DNA of 64,000 nucleotides from Kumtagia sp963839725 (GTDB lineage: Bacteria; Pseudomonadota; Alphaproteobacteria; Rhizobiales; Rhizobiaceae), in assembly GCA_963839725.1 (NCBI GenBank), contig CAWIWT010000022.1:124001-188000 (forward strand), written 5' to 3'. Shown here in pieces: positions 44,127 through 54,131 of this stretch (the stretch's first letter is position 1; every line of letters begins with the position of its first letter). A model generated the notes under the pieces. That model saw only the letters and a list, made by a program, of their open reading frames with translations. It was not told the DNA's origin and did not search any database. The translations under genes were made by a program, and so were the position numbers.

Positions 44127-44906
44127 TCAGCTATACCATTTGCCCAGAACCACCTTGCTCGCCGCCCCAACCTTTCCAGCAAAGGCGTCGACGTCGCTCA
44201 ATCCGGCCTCGCCCTTGTAGTGGTAGGGGTAGACGACCGCTGGCTTGAACACCGCCACCGCCGCACTCGCCTGGTCGATGTCCATCGTATAGGGCAGGTT
44301 CATCGGCACGAAGGCAATGTCGATGCCGGTAAGCGCCCGCATCTCCGGGATGTCTTCGGTGTCGCCGCCGATATAAACGCGGCGTCCATCGACGGTCAGC
44401 ACGTAGCCGTTGTCACGGCCTTGCGGGTGATATTTCTTGCGTTCCTCGGTGGTATTGTAGGCCGGGATCGCCTCGATTTCCACTGGCCCGACGGTCGTCT
44501 TTTCGCCATTTGCGATCGCCGTCGCCTTGGCTTGGAGATCGGTCGGCAGCTTCGCATGGACAGCCGGGTTGACCACAATCTTGGTATCCGGTCCGACGAT
44601 CGCCTGCAGCGTCGGCGCATCGAAATGGTCGGCATGCTCATGCGTGATCAGAACCAGGTTCGGCGCCGAATGTCCGCCATAGAGGTCCTTGCCGCCGACC
44701 GGGTCGGCGTAGATCACCAGGCCGGGAACGGTCATCACGAGGCTGGCATGTTGAACCGGCGAAACGACGATCTCGCCGCTTTCGCCCTTGTAGCTGTCGC
44801 CCTTGCCCTGCGCCCTTGCGATAAACGGCATGATAATGGTCGAGCCGAAAGCGCCAAGCGCTGCCGTCCCCACGAGTTGCAAGCTGTCGCGTCGCGTCAA
44901 TTTCAT
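44127..44906 (-). CDS. MBL-fold metallo-hydrolase, Tat-exported
   Basis: A 259-residue protein. MKLTRRDSLQLVGTAALGAFGS is a twin-arginine signal. The mature domain is UlaG/RomA-like: ITHEHADHFD (metal His and Asp), AIPAYNTTEERKKYHPQG, VYIGGDTED, and a terminal VVYPYHYKGEAG. This group hydrolyses phosphate or lactone esters; the substrate is unknown. Start 44906 has AGGAGA upstream. It is on the same strand as the pet operon, separated from petC by a terminator region and 280 bases. Confidence 0.87.
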   Translation of the reverse strand: MKLTRRDSLQLVGTAALGAFGSTIIMPFIARAQGKGDSYKGESGEIVVSPVQHASLVMTVPGLVIYADPVGGKDLYGGHSAPNLVLITHEHADHFDAPTLQAIVGPDTKIVVNPAVHAKLPTDLQAKATAIANGEKTTVGPVEIEAIPAYNTTEERKKYHPQGRDNGYVLTVDGRRVYIGGDTEDIPEMRALTGIDIAFVPMNLPYTMDIDQASAAVAVFKPAVVYPYHYKGEAGLSDVDAFAGKVGAASKVVLGKWYS

Positions 44907-45165
44907 GGGAATTCTCCTATTCGGAAGCCATCCTGCCATCCTGCCTGGCAGGACGCCACGATAGATGAACGCAGCCGATGGCGATTGTCATCCATTTTGC
45001 TGGGCCGGATTGAGAAAATTCTTGTGAAGCCTGCTGGCCGTCCGGGCTCTCCTCAGGCCGCTCTGAGCGTGTCGACAACGGGCTCGTCAGGAAGGGGCTC
45101 CGCGTTTCGAGATCATCCCAACGCGGATCATCGAGCGGCAGCTTTTGTCATCAAGGCACACCCAA

Positions 45166-45190
45166 CAAAAAGGGCGCCGAAGCGCCCTTT
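45166..45190 (-). terminator. Rho-independent terminator of petABC
   Basis: On the minus strand AAAGGGCGC and GCGCCCTTT (plus 45169-45190) form a 9-bp stem with TTCG loop, followed by TTG and further T. It begins 28 bases after the petC stop. Confidence 0.85.
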
Positions 45191-45217
45191 CAAATCAAGC
45201 TGCCAGGAAGCCTGGTG

Positions 45218-46138
<921 letters not shown>

Positions 46139-46164
46139 TGAACTGTCCCTCTCCTGCCTGCCGG

Positions 46165-47466
46165 TCAACCTTTGGTGCTCGGCGAAGCCGCCGCGCTGAC
46201 CGGGTGGCCAGAGCCCCCCTTGTTCTTTTCAAGTACGGCTTCAGTGATCGAGTTGGGCATGCGGCGCGGGGACTCGATGAGGCCGAGCACCGGCATGACG
46301 ACCAGGAAGAACACGAAATAGTAGAGCGTGGAAAGCTGCATTGCCGGGATGTACCAGCCTTCCGCAGGCTTGGAGCCGAGCCATCCGAGGAATATGGCAT
46401 TGATGGCGAAAAGCCAGAAGAAAACCTTGAACCAGGGGCGATAGACCGCCGAGCGCACCTTCGACGTATCGAGCCACGGCACCAGGAACAGCACCGCAAT
46501 GGCGCCGAACATGGCGAGCACGCCGCCGAGCTTGGAGTCGACCGGCCCGATGTTGAAGGTGATGGCGCGCAGGATCGCGTAGAATGGCAGGAAATACCAT
46601 TCAGGCACGATATGCGCCGGCGTCTTCATCGGATCGAACGGCGTGTAGTTGTCCGGATGGCCGAGATAGTTCGGGATGTAGAAGATGAAGTAGGCGAACA
46701 CCGCCAAGAACACGATCATGCCGAAGGCGTCCTTGATGGTCGCATAGGGTGTGAATGGCAGCGTGTCGGTCTTCGATTTCACTTCGATGCCGGTCGGGTT
46801 GGTCTGGCCGACGACATGCAGCGCCCATACATGCAACACCACGACGCCGGCAATCATGAACGGCAGCAGATAGTGCAGCGAGAAGAAGCGGTTGAGCGTC
46901 GGGTTGTCGACGGCGAAGCCGCCGAGCAGAAGCTCCTGGATCCAATTGCCGATAACGGGAATGGCGGTGAAGAAACCGGTGATGACGGTGGCACCCCAAC
47001 CGCTCATCTGGCCCCACGGCAGCACGTAGCCCATGAAGCCGGTCGCCATCATCAGAAGGTAGATGATGCAGCCGAGAATCCAGAGCAACTCGCGCGGCGC
47101 CTTGTAGGAGCCGTAGTAGAGACCCCGGAAGATGTGCAGATAGACGGCGATGAAGAAGAAGGACGCGCCGTTGGAGTGCATATAGCGCAGCAGCCAGCCG
47201 GAGTTGACGTCGCGCATGATCTTCTCGACCGAGTCGAAGGCGATCCGCGTATCCGAGCCATAGTGCATGGCAAGCACGATGCCGGTGAGTATCTGCGCCA
47301 CCAGCATGATCGAGAGGATGCCGCCGAAGGTGTAGGCGTAATTCAGGTTGCGTGGAACCGGGTAAGATACGAAGGAGTCGTACACGAGGCGCGGCAATGG
47401 CATGCGCGCGTCGATCCACTTTTCAATGCCGGTCTTTGGCGTGTAGGTCGAGTGTCCATCGCTCAT
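46165..47466 (-). CDS. petB: Cytochrome b
   Basis: A 433-residue integral membrane subunit carrying haems bL and bH, the quinol-oxidising and quinone-reducing sites of bc1. It is split-free (b6 and subunit-IV parts together). Qo motif PEWY is present (IVPEWYFLPFYAILRA), with YGSYKAPRE and GYVLPWGQMSGWGATVI typical. A short basic tail ends SPSTKG. Located between petA and petC, 16 and 26 bases apart. Confidence 0.96.
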   Translation of the reverse strand: MSDGHSTYTPKTGIEKWIDARMPLPRLVYDSFVSYPVPRNLNYAYTFGGILSIMLVAQILTGIVLAMHYGSDTRIAFDSVEKIMRDVNSGWLLRYMHSNGASFFFIAVYLHIFRGLYYGSYKAPRELLWILGCIIYLLMMATGFMGYVLPWGQMSGWGATVITGFFTAIPVIGNWIQELLLGGFAVDNPTLNRFFSLHYLLPFMIAGVVVLHVWALHVVGQTNPTGIEVKSKTDTLPFTPYATIKDAFGMIVFLAVFAYFIFYIPNYLGHPDNYTPFDPMKTPAHIVPEWYFLPFYAILRAITFNIGPVDSKLGGVLAMFGAIAVLFLVPWLDTSKVRSAVYRPWFKVFFWLFAINAIFLGWLGSKPAEGWYIPAMQLSTLYYFVFFLVVMPVLGLIESPRRMPNSITEAVLEKNKGGSGHPVSAAASPSTKG

Positions 47467-47482
47467 CAGTCTGTTCCCCGCC

Positions 47483-48046
47483 TCAGCCGATTCTTACTTT
47501 GGTGTCCGAAATGAAGGACAGCGTCGGCACCGCCAGGTTCTCCGGCGCGGGGCCTTTGCGGATGCGTCCGGCCGTATCGTAGTGCGAACCGTGGCACGGG
47601 CAGAACCAGCCGCCAAAATCGCCCTGCTGGCCGAGCGGCACGCAACCCAGATGCGTGCATACGCCGACCATGATGATCCAGTTTTCCTTGTCCTTGCCCG
47701 CTGCGCGGTCGGTATCGGTCGCCTGTGCGTCAGCGGGCAGGTTGGCGTTGCGCGCAATCGGATCCTTGAGCTCGTCGAGCCTGACGTCCTGTGCGGCCTT
47801 CACCTCTTCCGGCGTACGGTTGCGGATGAATACCGGCTTGCCGCGCCACTTCACCGTCAGCGACATGCCTGGCTCAACCGCTGCGACGTCGACCTCTATC
47901 GAGGACGCTGCAAGCGTCGAAGCATCTGGGCGCATCTGGTCGATGAACGGCCACGCGAATGCGCCTGCGCCAACAACACCAGCCATGCCGGTGGCGATGT
48001 ACAGAAAATCGCGGCGTGAGGAATCGATTGTGTCGTTAGCGCTCAC
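47483..48046 (-). CDS. petA: Ubiquinol-cytochrome c reductase Rieske iron-sulfur subunit
   Basis: A 187-residue protein with a twin-arginine anchor (SSRRDFLYIATGMAG) and a 2Fe-2S domain. Ligands are C130/H132 (CTHLGC) and C149/H152 (CPCHGSHYD); C135 and C151 make the disulfide. The start is GTG at 48046, preceded by AAAGGATT. It opens petABC and probably takes the operon promoter in 48047-48240. PetP/PetR encoded at 4.3-5.5 kb may be its regulators. Confidence 0.95.
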   Translation of the reverse strand: MSANDTIDSSRRDFLYIATGMAGVVGAGAFAWPFIDQMRPDASTLAASSIEVDVAAVEPGMSLTVKWRGKPVFIRNRTPEEVKAAQDVRLDELKDPIARNANLPADAQATDTDRAAGKDKENWIIMVGVCTHLGCVPLGQQGDFGGWFCPCHGSHYDTAGRIRKGPAPENLAVPTLSFISDTKVRIG

Positions 48047-48372
48047 GGAACTGGAATCCTTTCGCCTTACCCCATGCCGGCGATCGAGCCGTTCCGCTCA
48101 TGCGCACCGGCCCCTATTCGCGTGGCGATACGGGCTGGCGAAATTCTCCGGCATTTTGGGTTGGTTTATGCGCGAAGCTACCGCTTGTCCAGACGCGGCG
48201 GGGCATGACGGCAGATTGTCGCGGGCGGATTTTTAACGGCGCGGTTCGGCGCTGATCATGCGCTGCAGCAGGCCGCGTCGGCGGCGCGTCGTGCGAGGCG
48301 CCTGCAGCTCGAAAACGGACACTCTCGATACCGCAAAAATCATGCAAGCAGGCGCCACGGTCCGGAGCTCCG
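48047..48372. other. Upstream region of petABC
   Basis: No gene is supported. It holds the petABC promoter (minus) and the 3' flank of the DUF6665 gene. A possible -35/-10 pair on the minus strand around 48150-48180 is weak and not called. Confidence 0.35.
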
Positions 48373-48687
48373 TCACTTCGCGCCGAGCCGCGCCAGAACC
48401 TCGTTCGGAATCTGGTATTCACGGATGACGTCGTGGTGCCGCCGCAGGCCGCACAGTTCGCGTTGGATGAAATAGTGGTGCACGGCCTCGGCGGCCGACT
48501 TGAGCAGTCGAGGACGATCCGGGCTGTCTCTGTCGATGCCATGAAGCTGCTGCATGAGCGCTTCGACCTTGCGTCCAGCAGCGCCCAGCGACGTCGCCAT
48601 CTCGGCAAGGATCTCGTAGTCAAACACTTCGAGACCTGTGCGGCCACGTAAGGCAAGATCGCTGCTACCAGGCAATTTCAAAGACAT
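48373..48687 (-). CDS. DUF6665 family protein
   Basis: A 104-residue helical protein. FDYEILAEMATSLGAAGRKVEALMQQL and the C-terminal YFIQRELCGLRRHHDVIREYQIPNEV fit the DUF6665 family as I know it. Function unknown. It starts six bases after the second ABC-exporter gene ends, so it is the last gene of that operon. Confidence 0.8.
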   Translation of the reverse strand: MSLKLPGSSDLALRGRTGLEVFDYEILAEMATSLGAAGRKVEALMQQLHGIDRDSPDRPRLLKSAAEAVHHYFIQRELCGLRRHHDVIREYQIPNEVLARLGAK

Positions 48688-48693
48688 CGGCGC

Positions 48694-50563
48694 TCACTCC
48701 GCCGCCAGCCGATCGGGTAGGAAGCCGCCAGATTGGCGTTTCCACAACTTTGCATAAAGGCCGCCGCGCGCGCTCAGCGCCTCGTGCGTGCCTTCCTCGA
48801 CAATTCGTCCGCGATCGAGAACGATCAGCCGGTCGAGGGCTGCGATGGTCGACAGGCGGTGCGCGATGGCGATCACGGTCTTGCCCTCCATCAGCCGATA
48901 GAGATTGTCCTGGATCGCCGCCTCCACTTCTGAAGTCCAGCGCCGACGTCGCCTCGTCGAGGATCAGGATCGGCGCATCCTTCAGCATCATCCGGGCAAT
49001 GGCGATTCGCTGCCTCTGCCCGCCGGACAGCTTCACGCCCCGCTCGCCGACATGCGCGTCGTATCCCTTGCGGCCGCGCGGATCGGCAACGCCGGCGATG
49101 AAGTCATGCGCAGCGGCACGCCGCGCCGCATTCTCGATCTCGGCCTGGCTCGATCCAGCCCGGCCGTAGCCGATATTGTCGTGGATCGAGCGATGCATCA
49201 GCATCGCCTCCTGGCTGACCACGCCGAATTGCGCCCGCAAGGAAGTCTGGGTTATCGACCTCACATCCTGCCCATCGATCAGCACCCTCCCCTTTTCGAC
49301 ATCGAACAGCCGCAGCGCCAGGTTGACGATGGTGGTCTTTCCAGCGCCGGAGGGGCCGACAAGCGCCACGCGTTCGCCCGGCCTGATATGCAGATTGAGG
49401 TTCTCGATCACCCCGCCGCCCTTGCCATAGTGGAAGGAGACGTTCTCGAACCGGATATCGCCCTTGGCGCTCGGCAGCACAGCGGCGTCGGTGCCGTCAC
49501 GGATCGCCGGCTCAACGGAGATGGTGCGGGTCGCATCCTGCACGGTAGCGTAGTTGCGCACCAAGCCGTTGATGTTGAACATCATCCAACCCGACATCTG
49601 GTTCAGCCGAAACACCAACCCGAGTGCGGCGGCAACAGCGCCGGTGGAAATTTCGCCAGCCGAGAACGCCACCATGCACAGCGCGGCGATCGAACTCATC
49701 ATGATGCCGTTGATCAACGCCACCGACGACCGCACGGTGGTCACCGCTCGCGTCAGCCGTTTGACGGCCGCCAGAAAACGCTCCAGCCCATCCCGGATGT
49801 AGGCGTGCTCCCGCCGGCCGCTGTCGAACAGCTTCACTGCCATGATGTTGGTAAAGGCATCGACCAGGCGCCCATTGAAGATCGAACGCTCGTCGGCCGT
49901 GGCGCGGCCGGCACTGCGCATTTCCGGCAGCAGGAACCAGACGATCCCAGCATAGCCGGCAAACCATAGCGCTACAACGATGCCCATCAGCGGATCGAGG
50001 GACACCAGAATGGTGATCGCCAGCACCACGAAGGTCAGGAAAGACCACATGGTCTGCAGCACATTGACGATGAAATCGCCCACAGCTTCGCCGCCCTGCA
50101 TGATCTTCGTGGCGATGCGGCCAGCAAAATCGTTCTGGTAGAAATCGTAGGGCTGCTCGATGACACGACGGAACGCCTGCCAGCGCACCATCGAGAAAAA
50201 GCCGGGCACCACCACCTGCTGCTCGACAACGGCCGAGGCGATCATGACGGCCGTGCGCACGACCAGCAGGAGTGCAAGCAAGCCCGCCAGTTCCGGCCAA
50301 TGATCGGAAAACAGTGTCGCCGAATTGGCATGGTCGAGCAGGTCGATCAGCCAGCCGACCGACCAGTAAAGTGCCGCATCGACGGCTCCGGCTAGCCCGC
50401 CGACGATCAGCAGCAAGGCGAACGGCCATCTGGCCTGGTTGGCGAAATACAGAATGAAGCGCCAGGCATCCCTTGGCAGCACTTCGCGATCGGTGTCCTG
50501 AAACGCGTCGATCGAGCCTTCGACGCGTTGCCAGAGCCTTTCCCGGAGTCCGTTTTCGGTCAT
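48694..50563 (-). pseudogene. ABC exporter (MsbA-type fused permease-ATPase), one-base frameshift near the end
   Basis: The reading frame has a six-helix transmembrane domain (about 30-320), Walker A GPSGAGKTT, signature LSGGQRQRIAIARMM and Walker B APILILDEATSALD. There an extra A (plus strand near 48933) shifts the frame. In the correct one the protein continues SEVEAAIQDNLYRLMEGKTVIAIAHRLSTI to ERAE-like tail LWKRQSGGFLP and stops at 48694, 622 residues in all. As written, the switch His (AIAHRLS) is lost. It pairs with the next exporter. Confidence 0.85.
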
Positions 50564-50617
50564 CGGCGCCTCCCCGAATAGGCAGCGCAAGGCCGTTGCG
50601 GGTGATGGCGCTCTTTT

Positions 50618-50768
50618 GCACCCCCCTCTGTCCTGCCGGACATCTCCCCCGCAAGGGGGGAGATTGGCCGGCCGCATCGATTTCGCCAACCGTCGACGTT
50701 GCAGAGGGTGAGGCGATCGCGAAGCTGCTGATCTCGGGGGAGATGTCCGGCAGGCCAGAGGGGGGTGC
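50618..50768. repeat. Large imperfect palindrome between the exporter genes
   Basis: The left arm (50618-50650, GCACCCCCCTCTG...GGACATCTCCCCC) is repeated inverted at 50731-50768 (GGGGGAGATGTCCGG...GAGGGGGGTGC). An inner GC-rich stem occurs at 50640-50665. It looks like a rhizobial dispersed intergenic palindrome. It splits an otherwise tight two-exporter operon. Confidence 0.65.
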
Positions 50769-50849
50769 GAAGGTGCAGCGGCGGTGGCGGATGAAAGGGC
50801 ATCTTCCTCACCATTTGAGGTGTCACGCGATTACCTTCAACCCCGGGAC

Positions 50850-52724
50850 TCACTCCGCCGCCGCTTTCGCCTTCACCGGTTCGGCTTCTATGTTCTCGTC
50901 ATTGGGCAGGAACCCGCCCGACTGACGCTGCCACAGCTGCGCGTAGAGCCCATCCCGCACGATCAGTTCGTCATGCGTTCCTTCTTCGATAACGTGGCCC
51001 ATGTCCATCACGATCAGGCGATCCATGGCCGCGATGGTCGACAGCCGGTGCGCGATGGCGATGACGGTCTTGTCTTCCATCAGCCTGTAGAGGTTCTCCT
51101 GGATCGCCGCCTCGACCTCCGAATCGAGTGCCGAGGTCGCCTCGTCAAGGATCAGGATCGGCGCATCCTTCAGCATGACGCGAGCGATGGCGATACGCTG
51201 CCGCTGGCCGCCAGACAGTTTCACCCCGCGCTCGCCGACATGTGCGTCGAGACCCTTGCGGCCCTTGGGATCCGCAAGCGTGGCGATGAAATCCAGCGCC
51301 TCGGCCTTGCGCGCTGCCTCTGCCACCATCGCCTCGTTGGCGTCGGGGCGGCCATAGAGAATGTTGTCGCGCACCGAGCGATGCAGCAGCGACGTGTCTT
51401 GCGTCACCATGCCGATCTGCGCCCTCAGCGTATCCTGCTTGACCGCCGAGATGTCCTGGCCATCGACCCGGATCGTCCCGCTCTCGAGGTCGTAAAAGCG
51501 CAGCAGCAGATTGACCAGCGTCGACTTGCCGGCGCCGGAGCGGCCGACAATACCGACTTTTTCGCCCGAGCGGACATGGATCGACAGATCCTCGATCACA
51601 CCCTTGCCCTTACCATAGTGGAAGCCGATGCGGTCGAAGACGATATCGCCGTCACTGACGACGATCTCCTTCGCATCCGCCTTGTCCTCGACCAGGCGCG
51701 GCATGGAAATCGAATTGATACCGTCCTGCACGGTACCGACGTTTTCGAACAGGCCGGAGACTTCCCACATGATCCACTGCGACATACCCCACAGCCTGAG
51801 CACAAGGCCGATAACCACCGCAACCGCGCCGATCGAGGCCGCTTCGCCAAGCCACAGCCAGATCGACAGGGCGCCGACAGAAGCCAGCAAGGCGGAGTTG
51901 AGAATGTAGAGCCAGCCATAAAGCTGGGTCACCAACCGCATCGAGGCGTAAACCGTCTGGATGAAGTTCGACATGCCCTCGCGCGCATAGCTCGCCTCAC
52001 GACGGCTGTGGGAGAAGAGCTTTACAGTCTGGATGTTGGTGTAGCTGTCGACAACCCGCCCAGTCATCAGCGAGCGGGCGTCGGCCTGTTTCTCCGACAC
52101 CTTGCCAAGACGCGGAATGTAGTAGCGCAGCAGGAATAGGTAGAGCACGAGCCATACCGCGAGCGGTATCGCCAGCCGCCAGTCCGCCGAGCCTACAATG
52201 AACAGCATGCCGAGAAAATAGACGCAGACATAGTTCAGCACGTCGATCAGCTTGATCACGCATTCGCGCACGGCAAGCGCCGTCTGCATCAGCTTGGTGG
52301 CGATGCGGCCCGCGAACTCATCCTGATAGAAGGTCATAGATTGCTTCAGCAGGTATCGGTGCACCTGCCAGCGGATGCGCATGGGATAGTTGCCCATCAG
52401 AGTCTGCTGGGCGATCAAAGAATGCAGGAACACCGTCCCGGGCAACGCGACCATGATCACCAACGCCATGCCGGCGAGCTTCCAGCCTTCCGTCTGGAGA
52501 AAAGTTTCGCGGTTCTGTGCCGACAGCCAGTCGACGATCGACCCGAGGAAACTGAACAGCCAGACTTCGGCAAGCGCGATGGCCGACATCAGCACCGCAG
52601 CCGAAATGATAAATGGCCAGGAACCCTTCGTGTAGTGCAAGCAGAAGGCAACCAGTGTCTTCGGCGGCTCCGTTGGCTCCCCCGAGGGGAACGCATCGAG
52701 CCTTTTTTCAAACCACGAGAACAT
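50850..52724 (-). CDS. ABC exporter (MsbA-type fused permease-ATPase)
   Basis: A 624-residue protein with an N-terminal six-helix domain (about 30-325) and an ATPase domain (Walker A GRSGAGKST, signature LSGGQRQRIAIARVM, Walker B APILILDEATSALD, H-loop AIAHRLSTI). Its end ...GGFLPNDENIEAEPVKAKAAAE parallels the neighbour's LPDRLAAE. The two proteins are closely similar and neighbouring, so a heterodimeric lipid, polymer or drug exporter is likely. The transported substrate cannot be told from sequence. It is upstream of the 48694-50563 gene in the same operon. Confidence 0.9.
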   Translation of the reverse strand: MFSWFEKRLDAFPSGEPTEPPKTLVAFCLHYTKGSWPFIISAAVLMSAIALAEVWLFSFLGSIVDWLSAQNRETFLQTEGWKLAGMALVIMVALPGTVFLHSLIAQQTLMGNYPMRIRWQVHRYLLKQSMTFYQDEFAGRIATKLMQTALAVRECVIKLIDVLNYVCVYFLGMLFIVGSADWRLAIPLAVWLVLYLFLLRYYIPRLGKVSEKQADARSLMTGRVVDSYTNIQTVKLFSHSRREASYAREGMSNFIQTVYASMRLVTQLYGWLYILNSALLASVGALSIWLWLGEAASIGAVAVVIGLVLRLWGMSQWIMWEVSGLFENVGTVQDGINSISMPRLVEDKADAKEIVVSDGDIVFDRIGFHYGKGKGVIEDLSIHVRSGEKVGIVGRSGAGKSTLVNLLLRFYDLESGTIRVDGQDISAVKQDTLRAQIGMVTQDTSLLHRSVRDNILYGRPDANEAMVAEAARKAEALDFIATLADPKGRKGLDAHVGERGVKLSGGQRQRIAIARVMLKDAPILILDEATSALDSEVEAAIQENLYRLMEDKTVIAIAHRLSTIAAMDRLIVMDMGHVIEEGTHDELIVRDGLYAQLWQRQSGGFLPNDENIEAEPVKAKAAAE

Positions 52725-52763
52725 GCAACTGCTCTTTCGATCTACATCCGGCTGCCACCCGTC

Positions 52764-53177
52764 CTAAGCAGCGTGACGCCTTTGTTTGACCTTGCTTGCC
52801 GCCTCGGCAAGCGCGGACTCACGGCTGATCAGGGCAACATAGTGCTCACCCTCCACTTCGCCGATAGCCAGGCTGCCGCCTCCTGACATGCCACCGTCGG
52901 CGTCAGCCGCCGCGCGGCCGCCCCGCCAAGAAGCGAGACGGAACAGGCGCACAAGCAAGCCGGGCCGGCGTGGCGCCGGAACGGCAAAGGAGAAATCGAC
53001 ATCCGGCAACTGGCCGCGATGCCTGCGCCGCGCCGGAGGATCGGCGAATGGTCGAACCTGCCCGAGCGCAAGCGCCCAAGCGGCAAGCCGCGCCTCATCG
53101 AGCCGCAGCGGCGCGTTGTGATCAACGTTGATGTGAACATGCGGAGCTTTGTGCCCGCTAACAAGCCAGGAGAGCAT
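52764..53177 (-). CDS. Uncharacterised protein
   Basis: A 137-residue protein. Codon choice looks coding and the content is varied: HVHINVDHNAPLRLDEARLAAWALALG, a Gly-rich stretch SGGGSLAIGEVEGEHYVALIS, and a Lys/Arg-rich end. I do not recognise the family. Start 53177 has GAAGGA about ten bases upstream. A much longer frame extends upstream but overlaps trmL in antisense and is rejected. It precedes the exporter operon by 39 bases. Confidence 0.5.
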   Translation of the reverse strand: MLSWLVSGHKAPHVHINVDHNAPLRLDEARLAAWALALGQVRPFADPPARRRHRGQLPDVDFSFAVPAPRRPGLLVRLFRLASWRGGRAAADADGGMSGGGSLAIGEVEGEHYVALISRESALAEAASKVKQRRHAA

Positions 53178-53408
53178 CGCAAACAATCCTTCGAGAACCA
53201 GGTTTGGTTTCCGGCGGAAATCGCGATCAGGCTTTTGAGTAGAAAATCTAAAGCGTCGAACCGATACCGCCGTTAGGCGCATCGCCCTCGGATGGGGCGG
53301 TGGATATCTACGGTCATCGTAAAATGCATTTCTCCGCCTCCGTCGGTTCGAGTTGACAAGGACGCCCATATAACGGCATTCGGCTCGAAAGACCACCCTT
53401 AAGTTGCC

Positions 53409-53924
53409 GTGCCTGTCCACGCAGCGACTGCTGTGGCCATCTTGCAACTCGATCCTTTCAGGCCTTCCTTGCACAACCTTCGCATAGCGCTCTACCAGCC
53501 CGACATAGCCGGTAACACCGGCACGATCTTGCGCATGGGCGCCTGCCTGGGGATTGCCGTCGACATCATCGAACCGGCTGGCTTCGACCTCTCCGACCGC
53601 ATGCTGCGCCGTGCCGGAATGGACTACCTTGAGATGGCGGCGCTCAGACGGCATATCGATTTCGAAGCCTTCGAAGCCTGGCGGCGCACGGAGGGCCGCC
53701 GCTTGGTCCTGCTGTCCACCAAGGCCGCCCTGCAATACACCGCGTTCGCCTTCGCTCCTTCCGACATTCTGATGTTCGGCCGCGAATCCGCTGGCGTGCC
53801 GGATCATGTGCATGAATTGGCCGATGCGCGGATACTGATCCCCATGCCTGGAGGCGGACGCAGCTTGAACGTCGCGGTCGTCGCCGCGATGACTATCGGC
53901 GAGGCGATCAGGCAGGTGACGTAA
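53409..53924 (+). CDS. trmL: tRNA (cytidine(34)-2'-O)-methyltransferase TrmL
   Basis: A SpoU-family (SPOUT) knotted methyltransferase of about 150-171 residues that 2'-O-methylates the wobble base of leucine tRNAs. LRIALYQPDIAGNTGTILRMGACLG, PAGFDLSDRMLRRAGMDY, DILMFGRESAGVPDHV and MPGGGRSLNVAVVAAMTIGEA are the SPOUT motifs with the SAM knot. A GTG at 53409 opens the frame, but family proteins begin at LRIALYQ, so the TTG at 53469 is a strong alternative. Confidence 0.85.
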   Translation: MPVHAATAVAILQLDPFRPSLHNLRIALYQPDIAGNTGTILRMGACLGIAVDIIEPAGFDLSDRMLRRAGMDYLEMAALRRHIDFEAFEAWRRTEGRRLVLLSTKAALQYTAFAFAPSDILMFGRESAGVPDHVHELADARILIPMPGGGRSLNVAVVAAMTIGEAIRQVT

Positions 53925-53932
53925 AAGGCTCT

Positions 53933-54010
53933 GGGGACAGCTTACTTTCTTACCGCGGAAAGGCCGCGGCGCGTCGGGTTTGCGCAAGCGGAAAAAAGCA
54001 AACTGTTCCC
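53933..54010. repeat. REP-like inverted repeat
   Basis: GGGGACAGCTTACTTTCT (53933-53950) pairs imperfectly with AAAAAAGCAAACTGTTCCC (53992-54010), enclosing a second GC stem. Such GGGGACAG...CTGTCCCC elements are typical REP sequences of the kind spread by RAYT transposases. Copy number is not testable here. Confidence 0.5.
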
Positions 54011-54099
54011 GCTACCGTCCCCTCGCCCTGCCCGACACGCCGCCGATCCAACCATTTCTTCGCCCTCCGGTTTGCCACCGACCGCACACCTTGATAAAA

Positions 54100-54117
54100 C
54101 CTCAACTTATATTGAGG
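54100..54117 (+). promoter_or_regulatory. SoxR operator
   Basis: CCTCAA-CTTATA-TTGAGG is an 18-bp palindrome with the same arms as the known soxS operator (CCTCAAGTTAACTTGAGG). It ends 14 bases before the soxR ATG, so SoxR probably controls its own gene. No divergent target gene lies on the other side. Confidence 0.8.
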
Positions 54118-54131
54118 TCAAGGGATAAGTC

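Noticed and set aside
50784..52139. A 451-residue plus-strand frame
   Set aside because: Antisense to the ABC exporter.
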